Below are positions 1 to 7,716 of a stretch of DNA of 64,000 bases, piece after piece. The position numbers and the translations under genes are program-made. Where the stretch lies: NCBI RefSeq assembly GCF_002802915.1, contig NZ_PEBJ01000001.1, forward strand, positions 434,001 through 498,000, read 5' to 3'. This DNA comes from Bifidobacterium felsineum (GTDB lineage Bacteria > Actinomycetota > Actinomycetes > Actinomycetales > Bifidobacteriaceae). The notes under the pieces are model-generated. The model had not been told where the DNA came from, did no database searches, and worked only from the letters and a program-made list of their open reading frames with translations. The stretch's first letter is position 1. Each line of letters starts with the position of its first letter.

Positions 1-650
1 TCGACTCCGCGGCCCCACAGCTGAATCAGAGAAGGCTGCACGCCGAATGATTCAAGTCGTTTGCGTGCCTGATCGGTGGGTGCAAGGGTCAACGTGGCCA
101 TATTGTGCATCTGCGCAATGCGTTTGGCTACGATGTCTTCGGCCTTCTCGCCCGCCGCCTTGCTGACTTTACGCAGCCATCCGGTGCGGTGCGGTGCCAC
201 GCCATCCGCCACACCGTCCACCGCTTGCCGGGCGAATCGGCGCGCATATTGCGCCACGTCGGTCTGATAGATGGCCACGGTTGGCACGCCGAGTTCTTCG
301 CCGGCGATCAGCGCGGCATGGCCGAGCTTAGAAATTGGCGCGGCGACGTGGATGATGTCCGGTTTCGGACCGTTTTCAATGGATTGGATGATTGGTGTTT
401 TCGGGGAGATAGCGACATTGAACTTCTGGATTGGCACGGTCGGCACTTCGTCCACCGCAAATCCCGCGTAGGTGCCGTTTGCGGGAGCCGGCTGAGGTGC
501 AATGACGCGGGCGGTGAACCCTCGCTCGCTGAGCCGGTCGAGAATATGCTTGACGCTACCGGATACGCCATTGGTCTGCTCGAGCGACGATTCACTGACC
601 ACCAGTACCGATAAAGGTCGATGCCCGTCTTCGGTGTAATTCGAATTCAT
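1..650 (-). CDS. Glycosyltransferase family 4 protein, N-terminal part (3' end beyond window)
   Basis: The reverse strand is open from an ATG at 650 to the window edge, giving about 216 residues. The N-terminus (MNSNYTEDGHRPLSVLVVSE, then SLEQTNGVSGSVKHILDRLSERGF) matches the donor-free first Rossmann domain of GT-B glycosyltransferases of the GT4 / GDP-mannose-dependent alpha-mannosyltransferase (MgtA/PimB-like) type. PDIIHVAAPISKLGHAALIAGEELGVPTVAIYQTDVAQYARRF is the usual segment of that family. In actinobacteria such enzymes mannosylate phosphatidylinositol or glycolipid acceptors at the inner membrane face. The donor-binding C-terminal domain is outside the window, so the sugar cannot be read. 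The gene is divergent from the UMF1 transporter. Family assignment is firm; substrate is not. Confidence 0.85.
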   Translation of the reverse strand, partial: MNSNYTEDGHRPLSVLVVSESSLEQTNGVSGSVKHILDRLSERGFTARVIAPQPAPANGTYAGFAVDEVPTVPIQKFNVAISPKTPIIQSIENGPKPDIIHVAAPISKLGHAALIAGEELGVPTVAIYQTDVAQYARRFARQAVDGVADGVAPHRTGWLRKVSKAAGEKAEDIVAKRIAQMHNMATLTLAPTDQARKRLESFGVQPSLIQLWGRGV

Positions 651-950
651 GAAGAGAGAGCCATCCTCAGTGCTTATCGCGCCCTGCTTGCTTGGTTACA
701 GCAGACCATGCTACATTGCCGATTCGTTGAAATTACGCCGGTTTACAGTGTGTAACCGTGCTGTTCTCTTATTGTTTGCCATGCAGGGGGAAACTGTAGC
801 GACGCTGAAGGTGCAATACTCCTATGCGGCGTGCAGTGGCATGGGCATGAATCGCAATATTGTTCACGCTCCGTTCAACTAAAACGGCATCCCGCTGATA
901 TTCTTCGCTTTTACGATTGATGCAGTCATGAATTTTTCCAGGAGTAATGT
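651..950. other. Divergent intergenic region with a possible operator palindrome
   Basis: These 300 nt separate the glycosyltransferase (leftward) from the UMF1 transporter (rightward). Short ORFs here lack ribosome sites and recognisable products. The only structure I see is the inverted repeat CGGTTTACA-gtg-TGTAACCG at 739-758, which has the size and symmetry of a helix-turn-helix regulator site. The transporter's ribosome site AGGAG is at the right end, 8 nt before its ATG. Confidence 0.4.
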
Positions 951-2231
951 ATGAGCGCTGCCATCGCATCATCGCCCGCGAACAATACGAATAAACTATC
1001 GACCCGCGAGAAGAAGTGGATTATCTATGACGTCGGCAATTCGGCGTTCGTGCTGCTGTCCACGGCAGTCATCCCGATTTATGCAAAATCCTTGATGCCC
1101 GCGGACGGCAACATCGTGTCGGCCTGGGGCTATGCACAGACGATTGCCTCGCTGGTCATCGCATTGCTGATGCCATTGCTGGGCTCCATCGCCGATGTGC
1201 AAGGCATGAAAATCAAGTTTTTCCTAGGCTTCTTCGGCACCGGCGTGGTGATGTGCTGCGCGATGGCGTTGCCGCTTACCTGGCTGCCATTCCTGATTAT
1301 TTATGTGCTCGCCACAATCGGCCTCAACGGTTCGCTGACGTTCTATGATTCGATGCTGATCGACACGACCACCAACGAGCGTATGGATAAGGTGTCGTCG
1401 CATGGGTACGGCTGGGGTTATGTGGGCTCCACAGTGCCGTTCATCGTGTGCATCGCGCTGATTTTCGGCGGACCTGCGCTGTTTGATTGGTCCACCGTGG
1501 CCTGCACGCGCGCGAGCTTCGTGATTACTGCAATCTGGTGGGTGGCGTTCACCATCCCGCTGATCACCAGCTACCGCCAGGTGCACTATCGCGCCACTCG
1601 CGACCATGCGCATGAGGCGATTCGCGGCACGTTCACCGAGCTCGGTTCCACGTTCGGCAAGATCGTCAAGAACAAGCCGCTGTGGATGTTCATGATTGCA
1701 TTCTTCTTCTACATCGATGCCGTGAATACTGTGATTTCGATGAGCACGTCCTATGGCACGCAGCTCGGCATCGACTCCACCCAGCTGGTGGTGGCCTTGC
1801 TGGTCACCCAGTTCGTGGCCTTCCCCTGCGCGATTCTGTACGGTCGTCTGGCCGGCCGCTTCGGCTGCAAGCCGATGATCACCGCCGCTGTGGTGGCATA
1901 CATGGGCATCGTGTTCTTTGCCACGTTCTTCCTGAAGTCCGCGGTCGAGTTCTGGATTTTGGCGATTCTGGTCGGCATGTTCCAAGGTGGAATCCAGGCG
2001 TTGAGCCGCTCCTACTATGGCAAGATCATCCCGAAGGACCACGCCAACGAGTACTACGGCTTCTACGATATTTTCGGCAAGACCGCCTCGATTCTCGGCA
2101 CGTTCCTGGTCGCCACCACCACATCGTTGACCGGTAACGCGAGTCTCGGCGTGCTGTCGATCGCGATCCTGCTCGTGGCCGCGCTGGTGTTCCTTCTGCT
2201 GCAGAAGGACCCGACGAAGGCTGCGGCGTGA
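951..2231 (+). CDS. MFS transporter, UMF1 (Atg22-like) family
   Basis: A 426-residue polytopic membrane protein with about 12 hydrophobic segments. The N-terminal KKWIIYDVGNSAFVLLSTAV and the following long TM2-TM3 segment (SLVIALLMPLLGSIADVQG) are the family hallmark of UMF1/Atg22 major facilitator proteins, which in eukaryotes export amino acids from vacuoles. In bacteria the substrate is generally unknown. AGGAG stands 8 nt before the ATG. The stop overlaps the next start by 4 nt (GTGA), so the two genes are probably translationally coupled. The last 50 residues occur again as a broken copy at 2850-3002. Confidence 0.85.
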   Translation: MSAAIASSPANNTNKLSTREKKWIIYDVGNSAFVLLSTAVIPIYAKSLMPADGNIVSAWGYAQTIASLVIALLMPLLGSIADVQGMKIKFFLGFFGTGVVMCCAMALPLTWLPFLIIYVLATIGLNGSLTFYDSMLIDTTTNERMDKVSSHGYGWGYVGSTVPFIVCIALIFGGPALFDWSTVACTRASFVITAIWWVAFTIPLITSYRQVHYRATRDHAHEAIRGTFTELGSTFGKIVKNKPLWMFMIAFFFYIDAVNTVISMSTSYGTQLGIDSTQLVVALLVTQFVAFPCAILYGRLAGRFGCKPMITAAVVAYMGIVFFATFFLKSAVEFWILAILVGMFQGGIQALSRSYYGKIIPKDHANEYYGFYDIFGKTASILGTFLVATTTSLTGNASLGVLSIAILLVAALVFLLLQKDPTKAAA

Positions 2232-2788
2232 CGACGGATGGCCGCAAGCCGAAATACGGACATGTGCTCGGCGGACATCTGCTGCTGGACGTGGTCGTCT
2301 CGTTTCCGGCGAGTGCGCTGATCGCGTGGATCGGGCTGCGGTTCGCGATGCGCGTGGCGTTCGATGGCGGGGAGCTGGCGGCACTGCTGTTTGTGGCGTG
2401 GGTGTTGCTGTCGCTGATCGACGCGCGCATCGACTATGCGGTGTGGCGGAGAACCGGACGTACCCAGCCGAGGATGCCGTGGCCGTTAATCGCTCTTAAG
2501 GTGCTGATTCCGTTTGTTCTGCCGTGGCTGGCGGCGCTGCTGCACGAGGATGCGACGATGATGGCCGCCGCATGCATGGCGATGGGTGCGGTGCGATTGG
2601 CGGAACTCATCGGTCTCGAGCGGCCGTGGAAGGGTGAGGATGAGAGCGTGATCGAGCGCCGGACGGGGGAACTGCGGAAGCTGAACCGCGAAACGCTTGA
2701 GGAGATCCGCGAGGAACGGCGTACTCGGGCCGGCCGGCCGGACGATGCCGGAACTTACGATCCCTACAATCTGCGCGGCAAGCGGTGA
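2228..2788 (+). CDS. Small membrane protein of unknown function
   Basis: A 186-residue protein starting at a GTG that overlaps the upstream stop (GTGA). It has three or four hydrophobic stretches (about residues 12-35, 45-65, 83-105, 110-125) and then a charged, arginine-rich cytoplasmic-looking tail (about 130-186). I do not recognise the family. The four-base overlap puts it in one transcript with the UMF1 transporter, so an accessory role in the same membrane process is possible, but nothing in the sequence shows it. Confidence 0.7.
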   Translation: MTTDGRKPKYGHVLGGHLLLDVVVSFPASALIAWIGLRFAMRVAFDGGELAALLFVAWVLLSLIDARIDYAVWRRTGRTQPRMPWPLIALKVLIPFVLPWLAALLHEDATMMAAACMAMGAVRLAELIGLERPWKGEDESVIERRTGELRKLNRETLEEIREERRTRAGRPDDAGTYDPYNLRGKR

Positions 2789-2849
2789 GCCGCCCGCCCG
2801 TGTCGCCCGCCGATTCTTTCCGACCTGCTCCCCTTTGCACGCAGATTGG

Positions 2850-3002
2850 AACAAGACGGCCTCGATTCTGGGCACGTTCCTCGTGGCGACCACCACGTCC
2901 CTGACCGGCAACGCCAGCTTCGGCGTGCTCTCCATCGCCATCCTCCTGGTCGTAGCCCTCGTCTTCCTCACCCTCCAAAAGGATCCGACCAAAACGGCAT
3001 GA
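2850..3002 (+). pseudogene. Broken duplicate of the 3' end of the UMF1 transporter gene
   Basis: Translated in frame this stretch reads NKTASILGTFLVATTTSLTG followed by NASFGVLSIAILLVVALVFL and TLQKDPTKTA. That is nearly residue for residue the C-terminus encoded at 2079-2231 (GKTASILGTFLVATTTSLTG and so on). Many third codon positions differ, so the copy is old. It has no start codon or ribosome site of its own and lies 62 nt after the stop of the 186-residue gene. It most likely remains from a tandem duplication of the transporter gene, or from recombination with a paralogous locus, after which the body of the second copy was lost. Confidence 0.8.
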
Positions 3003-3113
3003 TTTCTTTCGTTGCCCAAGCTGGCTTGACCGATGCTGCTGCCACTACACTGGGGATAGTGGAATCGATGTGGTTCTGCGTATCGTCAGTCAGTCGGACT
3101 TAAGGAGGCTGTC

Positions 3114-3479
3114 ATGATTGATCATGTTGGATTGTTTGTGAAGGATGCCAACGAGCGTGCTGCGTTCTATGAGCAGCTGCTGGCTCCGCTGGGATATGTG
3201 AAGAAGCATGATTTCCCGGGTGCCGTGTGCTTCGCCAACGAAAAGGACGGAGACAGCGTCTGGCTGGAATCTCCGAAGGATGGCAACCCGGTGGTGCCCA
3301 CCCATCTGGCCTTCCGCGCCGCCGATGAGGATGCGATCAAAGCGTTCCATGCGGCCGGTCTGGCCGCTGGCGGCACCGATAACGGCCAGCCTGGTCCTCG
3401 CCCGAACTATGGACCGACGTATTACGCCGCGTTCATCCATGACCCGGACGGCAACAATATCGAAGCCTGCCTGCAGTAA
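3114..3479 (+). CDS. VOC (glyoxalase/bleomycin-resistance fold) protein
   Basis: A 121-residue single-module vicinal-oxygen-chelate protein. It begins MIDHVGLFVKDANERAAFYE, with the conserved N-terminal His5, and ends IHDPDGNNIEACLQ, with the C-terminal Glu typical of VOC metal sites. VOC proteins act as dimers that bind a divalent metal and cover glyoxalases, dioxygenases and drug-binding proteins; this sequence alone does not say which. A very strong ribosome site (TAAGGAGG, 6 nt before ATG) supports the start. It is monocistronic and followed by a long palindromic terminator. Confidence 0.85.
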   Translation: MIDHVGLFVKDANERAAFYEQLLAPLGYVKKHDFPGAVCFANEKDGDSVWLESPKDGNPVVPTHLAFRAADEDAIKAFHAAGLAAGGTDNGQPGPRPNYGPTYYAAFIHDPDGNNIEACLQ

Positions 3480-3509
3480 TTAATTCATATTGTTGAGCTG
3501 AAACATTGA

Positions 3510-3560
3510 TAGGCCGGTTTGATGGCGATGATTCATACCATCGCCGCCAAACCGGCCTAT
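3510..3560. terminator. Bidirectional terminator-like palindrome between convergent genes
   Basis: TAGGCCGGTTTGATGGCGATG at 3510-3530 pairs with CATCGCCGCCAAACCGGCCTA at 3539-3559, giving a stem of about 20 bp with a short loop. It lies between the convergent VOC and PfkB genes, so it probably ends both transcripts. Confidence 0.75.
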
Positions 3561-3602
3561 TGCATTGATTATTGCACTGGATTGCCGCGCTGGGCTGCTG
3601 CA

Positions 3603-4619
3603 TCAGCTCTTGAGCAGCGCCAGTGCCTCGTCGTAGTCCGGGCACTGCGGGATGCCGTTGCGGCTGCGGGAGATGGCGATGGAGGTGGCGGCGTTGGCCA
3701 GTTTGACCGCATCGGTAAGATCGCGGCCTTCGGCCAGCATGGCGCACATCACACCGGTGTGGCATCCGCCTGCGGAGCGTGTATGCACGGCCTTGGTGGG
3801 GAAGCCTGGGACATGAATGGTTTCTCCGCCGGGCTCGCGCACCCAGGCGCCCAAGGAACCCACGCGCACCACCAGCGGGGCACGCAACGTGTGGCCGAGC
3901 CCATCGCATAGCTGATGCATGAAATCATCGAGCCCACCGCCGATGGTCACTTTGCTGTCATCGATCGGCGCGCCAAGGCGTTCGGCCAGCGTCATCGCCT
4001 CCTGACGATTGCAGGACCAGATCGGGCGAGCCAGCACCAAATCCTCAAGCATATGGTCGTTCACCAGGCGAAGTGTGTTGGTCGGATTGATCACGAGCGC
4101 ATAGTCGCGTGTGGCGGGATCGGTACCGGCCTGTAAGAGGAAGCCATCCACGCCGGCAGCTGTGTGATCCATCAGCGTATTGCCACTGATATGCACCACA
4201 TCATGATTCTGCGGCTCCAGCATCTCGAACGTATCCGCGCCGCCGTGTGCCTCGGCGCCATAGGAGGCAATAAACGTTTTCTTTGGATCTCCGGAGCTCA
4301 ACACCACACGGAAGCCTGAGTCCTCGTCCAGGCGATCCTGGCCGATATGGTTGATGCCGTTATCTTGGAACGATTGGCGAATGAAGTTGGCCCACAAGCC
4401 GTTGCCGAGAATGCCGGCATGCTCGGCTTGCACGCCCATGCGGCTGACCGCCTCGAGCACGCGGTAGCTGCCGCCGATCGAGGGCTTGGGATGGTCGGCC
4501 ACAGCGAATCCGCCTTGTGGAGGAATCTCATCCACGTTCATCATGATGTCTACCCACACCTGGCCCAGCGAAATGACGCTTGGTTGATGGGTGCCGATAC
4601 CTCGCCTGAGATCCAACAT
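3603..4619 (-). CDS. PfkB-family (ribokinase-fold) protein with altered catalytic motifs
   Basis: A 338-residue protein. I place the start at the ATG at 4619 (MLDLRRGIGTHQPSVISLGQ) because AAGGAGG lies 5 nt before it; an upstream ATG at 4637 lies before that site. The fold is PfkB/ribokinase: N-terminal SLGQVWVDIMMNVDEIP, a GG substrate motif (PSIGGSYRVLEAVSRMG), and a C-terminal region where the ATP/anion-hole motif DTxGAGD is expected. Here that motif reads VHTRSAGGCHTG (about residues 278-289). The catalytic Asp position is Gly285, and the first Asp is His. The GG-motif Asn is also missing. Either the enzyme uses a rearranged active site (His287 is near) or it is no longer a kinase. Its substrate is unknown and it is transcribed alone. 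Confidence 0.75.
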   Translation of the reverse strand: MLDLRRGIGTHQPSVISLGQVWVDIMMNVDEIPPQGGFAVADHPKPSIGGSYRVLEAVSRMGVQAEHAGILGNGLWANFIRQSFQDNGINHIGQDRLDEDSGFRVVLSSGDPKKTFIASYGAEAHGGADTFEMLEPQNHDVVHISGNTLMDHTAAGVDGFLLQAGTDPATRDYALVINPTNTLRLVNDHMLEDLVLARPIWSCNRQEAMTLAERLGAPIDDSKVTIGGGLDDFMHQLCDGLGHTLRAPLVVRVGSLGAWVREPGGETIHVPGFPTKAVHTRSAGGCHTGVMCAMLAEGRDLTDAVKLANAATSIAISRSRNGIPQCPDYDEALALLKS

Positions 4620-4794
4620 GACAGCCTCCTTCGGCATTATTCAACATACGTGGCTCGTTTCCGCGCCGCGGGAGCCCCTTCGCTCCTCAAGTCTCTTATA
4701 TCGAGATTATAAGAGAGACAGCTGCGCTGGGAATAGACAAAACGGCGAGTCTTATTGAGTAATTATCGAGTGATTTGTCCGGTTCGCTGATGGC

Positions 4795-5472
4795 TCAGAG
4801 CATCGCGAGCGCGAAATCGACTAACAGTTTGATGCCATACAACGTAATGATTCCGCCGCATACGCGATTGAGTACATCGATGATACGCGGGCTGAACCTG
4901 TGGGCGAAGGCGTTGACGATAAGTGTGACGCCAAAGAACCAGAGCACGGAGGCGGTTTCGACTCCGGTGATGAATGGAGTGGTCTGCTGAGCATTGAGTG
5001 TGGCGGCAAATGCTCCGAGCATCAACGTGCCGTCGATGATGGCTTGTGGATTGAACCAAGTGACTGCGCATGCCGTGCAGATGGTATTGAGCAGGCCTTG
5101 TGCTCCGAGATGCTGTGCACTGTGCTGCTGGGCCGTGGCGTTCGCCGGTGTTGCCGCGGTGTTGGCGCTCGCAGATTGAGATGGCTCGTCTTTGCGGCTT
5201 GGCAGCGCCAATCCGAGTCCGATGCGGATTACGACCAGTCCGCCCAGGCCAAGCACAATGTTTTCCAGCCATGGTTGGGATTGCATCAGTGCTCCGATGC
5301 CGAAGAAGCAGGACAGTGACAGTGCCATGTCGAAGAAAATGACGATCAACGCCGTGATAAGCGCATTGCGTCGGGTGCGGGTCAGGGCTGAATTGATGAC
5401 GAACAGATTCTGCATGCCGATGGGTGCGGTATAGGCAAGACCCATCGTCAATCCCTGAATATACAGACCCAT
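4795..5472 (-). CDS. LysE/ArgO-family amino acid exporter
   Basis: A 225-residue membrane protein with six hydrophobic segments. The LysE signature is clear at the N-terminus: GLTMGLAYTAPIGMQNLFVI, then ALTRTRRNALITALIVIFFD. Proteins of this family export lysine, arginine or other basic and small amino acids by proton antiport. The start is supported by GGTAAGGA about 9 nt upstream. A hydrophilic Ser/Ala/Thr/Gln-rich loop lies between TM3 and TM4 (about residues 112-140). It is divergent from a MocR regulator, and the shared intergenic region is rich in one repeated motif, so that regulator probably controls it. Confidence 0.88.
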   Translation of the reverse strand: MGLYIQGLTMGLAYTAPIGMQNLFVINSALTRTRRNALITALIVIFFDMALSLSCFFGIGALMQSQPWLENIVLGLGGLVVIRIGLGLALPSRKDEPSQSASANTAATPANATAQQHSAQHLGAQGLLNTICTACAVTWFNPQAIIDGTLMLGAFAATLNAQQTTPFITGVETASVLWFFGVTLIVNAFAHRFSPRIIDVLNRVCGGIITLYGIKLLVDFALAML

Positions 5473-5497
5473 AATGTTCGTTCCTTACCTCACATAT

Positions 5498-5728
5498 GTT
5501 TGGCTGGTTTATTGCTGACCAACCAAAACCAGCCAAACAAGTAATCCTACTGAGGTATATATGTTGGCTGGATGTGGTGCTAATTCCTTATCTTCCAGTG
5601 CCATTGCATCATGATATGCTGTGAACTATTTGCGGCAACCAGCCAAGTGCTGATGATAATACCCAACCAAATATGTGCAAATGGTTGGATAATAGTTGAT
5701 GTGGTCTGAGATAAACGGATTTGGCTGG
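5498..5728. promoter_or_regulatory. Repeated TTGGCTGG operator-like motif between lysE-type and mocR-type genes
   Basis: The octamer TTGGCTGG occurs forward at 5500-5507, 5564-5571 and 5721-5728, and as its complement CCAGCCAA at 5529-5536 and 5639-5646. Degenerate copies (CCCAACCAAAT at 5662-5672, TGGTTGG at 5682-5688) lie between. The first two copies form a near-perfect palindrome (TTTGGCTGGTTT / AAACCAGCCAAA). MocR-type GntR regulators commonly bind such paired direct or inverted sites in the divergent region beside their own gene. Confidence 0.7.
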
Positions 5729-5760
5729 ACGATGATGCATGGCTAGTGAGGGGCGGAACT

Positions 5761-7230
5761 ATGGTTCGAATGGCACCATTGGATATCGATTGGAAGCCTG
5801 ATCGTTCCGGCGGCAAGTCGGTCACCGAACAGATCGTTGAGTATTTATGTGGTCGCATCGCTTCAGGCGAGTGGCCCATTGGAGCCAGGTTGCCCAGCCA
5901 GCGTGCCATGGCCGATCGGTTTGGGGTGAATCGGTCCACTATTATCGCAGCGTTGGAGGAACTGGCTGATTACGGCATCATCGAAGGATGTCACGGTGCC
6001 GGCACCAGAATCGTCAGCAATACATGGTCGTTGATGCTTTCGAACGCACCTGATTGGGCGGATTATGTCTCATCGGGGTTCTTCAAAGCCAACAATGCCA
6101 CGATTCAGGCCATCAATCGATTTGAGTTCGATGCTACTAAGGTGCGGCTTGGCACTGGCGAGCTTGATCCGAGGCTGTTCCCGCGTGACATGTGGAAGTG
6201 TGTGGCGCGTCAGGCCGCCGAGGAACTTGAATCGCTTGGATACCCACCGCCCGAAGGGCTGGATGTGCTGCGTGAGGCAGTCGCCCTGCATATGAAGCAG
6301 TGGGGAGTCGATTGCAGACCGGAGCAGGTGCTCGTCTCTTCCGGCGCGTTGCAGGGATTGCAGATGGTTTCGGTAAGCCTGCTGTCATCAGGGTCGACCG
6401 TGTATGCGGAGGCGCCGAGCTATATCAAATCCTTGCAAGTGTTCCAATCGGCGGGAATGAAGCTTGCCGGTGTGCCCATGGATGCGCAAGGATTGAATAT
6501 GGAGGCCCTGCGTGCCGCACTTCCTGATGCATCGTTTGGGGCGCATGCGCGTGGCGACGCGGTGCTGTATACCATTCCGACAAACCACAATCCGACTGGA
6601 ATCACCATGACCGCCGAGCGTCGGCGTGCTCTGATTGACGCTTGTGTGGAGTGTCGGTTGCCGGTTATCGAAGATTGCGCTTATCAAGATCTGGTGATTG
6701 ACGGTCCTGTGCCGCAGTCGTTGAAGACGTTCGATACCACCGGCATGGTGATCACGGTGGGAAGCGCATCGAAGTCGCTGGCGCCGGGATTGCGTATTGG
6801 ATGGATAGTGGCCGACGAGCGAATCGTGCATCGTCTGGCCGACGTTAAAATGCAGATGGACTATGGTGCCAGCACGCTGAGTCAGTGGGTGTTCGCGCGA
6901 TTCCTCACCTCCGGGATGTATGGCGAATATTTGAAGCAGCTGCGCACCGAATTGCGCCGTCGGCGGGATGCCGCGGTAGAGACGCTGGAGCGCTTGTTCT
7001 CGGGGCGCGCTCGCTGGAATGTACCGCAAGGCGGCTTTTACATTTGGTTGACGTTTGATGAGCCGGTGCGTATGGGGCGTCTTTTCCAGCGCGCACTCGA
7101 ACATGGCGTGCTACTTAATCCTGGCGATATCTATGATTTCGCCAGCGACAACTCGCTGCGTTTGAGCTATGCGTACACGACGCCGGAAGAGTTTGCGTGT
7201 GCCGCCGAAGTGGTCGCGTCGCTGGTGTGA
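5761..7230 (+). CDS. MocR-type GntR regulator with PLP aminotransferase-like domain
   Basis: A 489-residue protein from the ATG at 5761 (GAGGGG 9 nt upstream; an in-frame GTG at 5746 has no site). Residues about 10-80 form a GntR winged helix (SVTEQIVEYLCGRIASGEWP, LPSQRAMADRFGVNRSTIIA). Residues about 120-485 are a fold-type I aminotransferase domain with the PLP lysine in GSASKSLAPGLRIGW and the SGALQG and NPTG motifs. MocR proteins sense PLP or amino-compound ligands and regulate neighbouring genes. Divergence from the LysE exporter and the shared repeats suggest control of amino acid export, in line with LysG-type logic but with a different regulator class. Confidence 0.9.
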   Translation: MVRMAPLDIDWKPDRSGGKSVTEQIVEYLCGRIASGEWPIGARLPSQRAMADRFGVNRSTIIAALEELADYGIIEGCHGAGTRIVSNTWSLMLSNAPDWADYVSSGFFKANNATIQAINRFEFDATKVRLGTGELDPRLFPRDMWKCVARQAAEELESLGYPPPEGLDVLREAVALHMKQWGVDCRPEQVLVSSGALQGLQMVSVSLLSSGSTVYAEAPSYIKSLQVFQSAGMKLAGVPMDAQGLNMEALRAALPDASFGAHARGDAVLYTIPTNHNPTGITMTAERRRALIDACVECRLPVIEDCAYQDLVIDGPVPQSLKTFDTTGMVITVGSASKSLAPGLRIGWIVADERIVHRLADVKMQMDYGASTLSQWVFARFLTSGMYGEYLKQLRTELRRRRDAAVETLERLFSGRARWNVPQGGFYIWLTFDEPVRMGRLFQRALEHGVLLNPGDIYDFASDNSLRLSYAYTTPEEFACAAEVVASLV

Positions 7231-7332
7231 GATGTGCGGCTGCCCGGATTGGCGGGGTTGCGTGATGTGCTCTGGCAGTGGGGGATGATAAAGTCGTGGT
7301 CGGCGAATACCGCGGCATAATACACGCAAGGG

Positions 7333-7361
7333 TTGCGGTTGTCGGTATTGAGCTATATATT
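7333..7361 (+). promoter_or_regulatory. Probable promoter of rpmB
   Basis: TTGCGG at 7333-7338 and TATATT at 7356-7361 are separated by 17 nt, which fits a housekeeping sigma-70-type promoter. The transcript would have a leader of about 80 nt before rpmB. Confidence 0.55.
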
Positions 7362-7448
7362 TGTGAAGTTGTGTGTTCGGCATGTCGGGCAAAACCGGCG
7401 GTCGGACGCGTGAAAGACTTGAAACATCAAGGTTTAAGGGAGTCCATC

Positions 7449-7643
7449 ATGGCAGCTCGTTGCGCAGTGTGCGGTAAGGGTCCGCAGACCGGTTACACCG
7501 TATCTCATTCGCATCGTCGTACCAAGCGTACCTTCCGCCCGAACCTGCAGTCTGTGCGCACCACCATCGACGGCGAGAACACTCGCCTGCGCGTGTGCGG
7601 CAAGTGCCTCAAGGCTGGCAAGGTTCAGCGCGTGGCCGCGTGA
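7449..7643 (+). CDS. rpmB: 50S ribosomal protein L28
   Basis: A 64-residue basic protein beginning [20 protein letters not shown] and ending [15 protein letters not shown]. It is full length for L28. It keeps both CxxC pairs (C5/C8 and C50/C53), so this is the zinc-binding (C+) form, which is replaced by a C- paralog under zinc starvation in some actinobacteria. The ATG follows AAGGGAG by 7 nt; the frame is open further upstream but has no ribosome site there. Its position just before recG is a widespread arrangement. Confidence 0.97.
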   Translation: MAARCAVCGKGPQTGYTVSHSHRRTKRTFRPNLQSVRTTIDGENTRLRVCGKCLKAGKVQRVAA

Positions 7644-7663
7644 ATTACGTATTGACGTTTGCG

Positions 7664-7698
7664 AAACCCGCTTAGCTTCGGCTGAGCGGGTTTTGTTT
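7664..7698 (+). terminator. Rho-independent terminator of rpmB
   Basis: AAACCCGCTTAGC-TTCG-GCTGAGCGGGTTTTGTTTT forms a stem of about 12 bp with a UUCG tetraloop followed by a T-rich tract. recG starts about 20 nt later from its own promoter. Confidence 0.85.
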
Positions 7699-7716
7699 TA
7701 ACTAGAATGGGCCGCT

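Noticed and set aside
649-972. Short ORFs in the first divergent intergenic region
   Set aside because: They lack ribosome sites and family features and lie over the expected promoters.
1224-2384. A 386-residue reverse frame opposite the UMF1 transporter
   Set aside because: It is Arg/His/Ala-rich without domains, and overlaps two forward genes that have ribosome sites or coupled starts.
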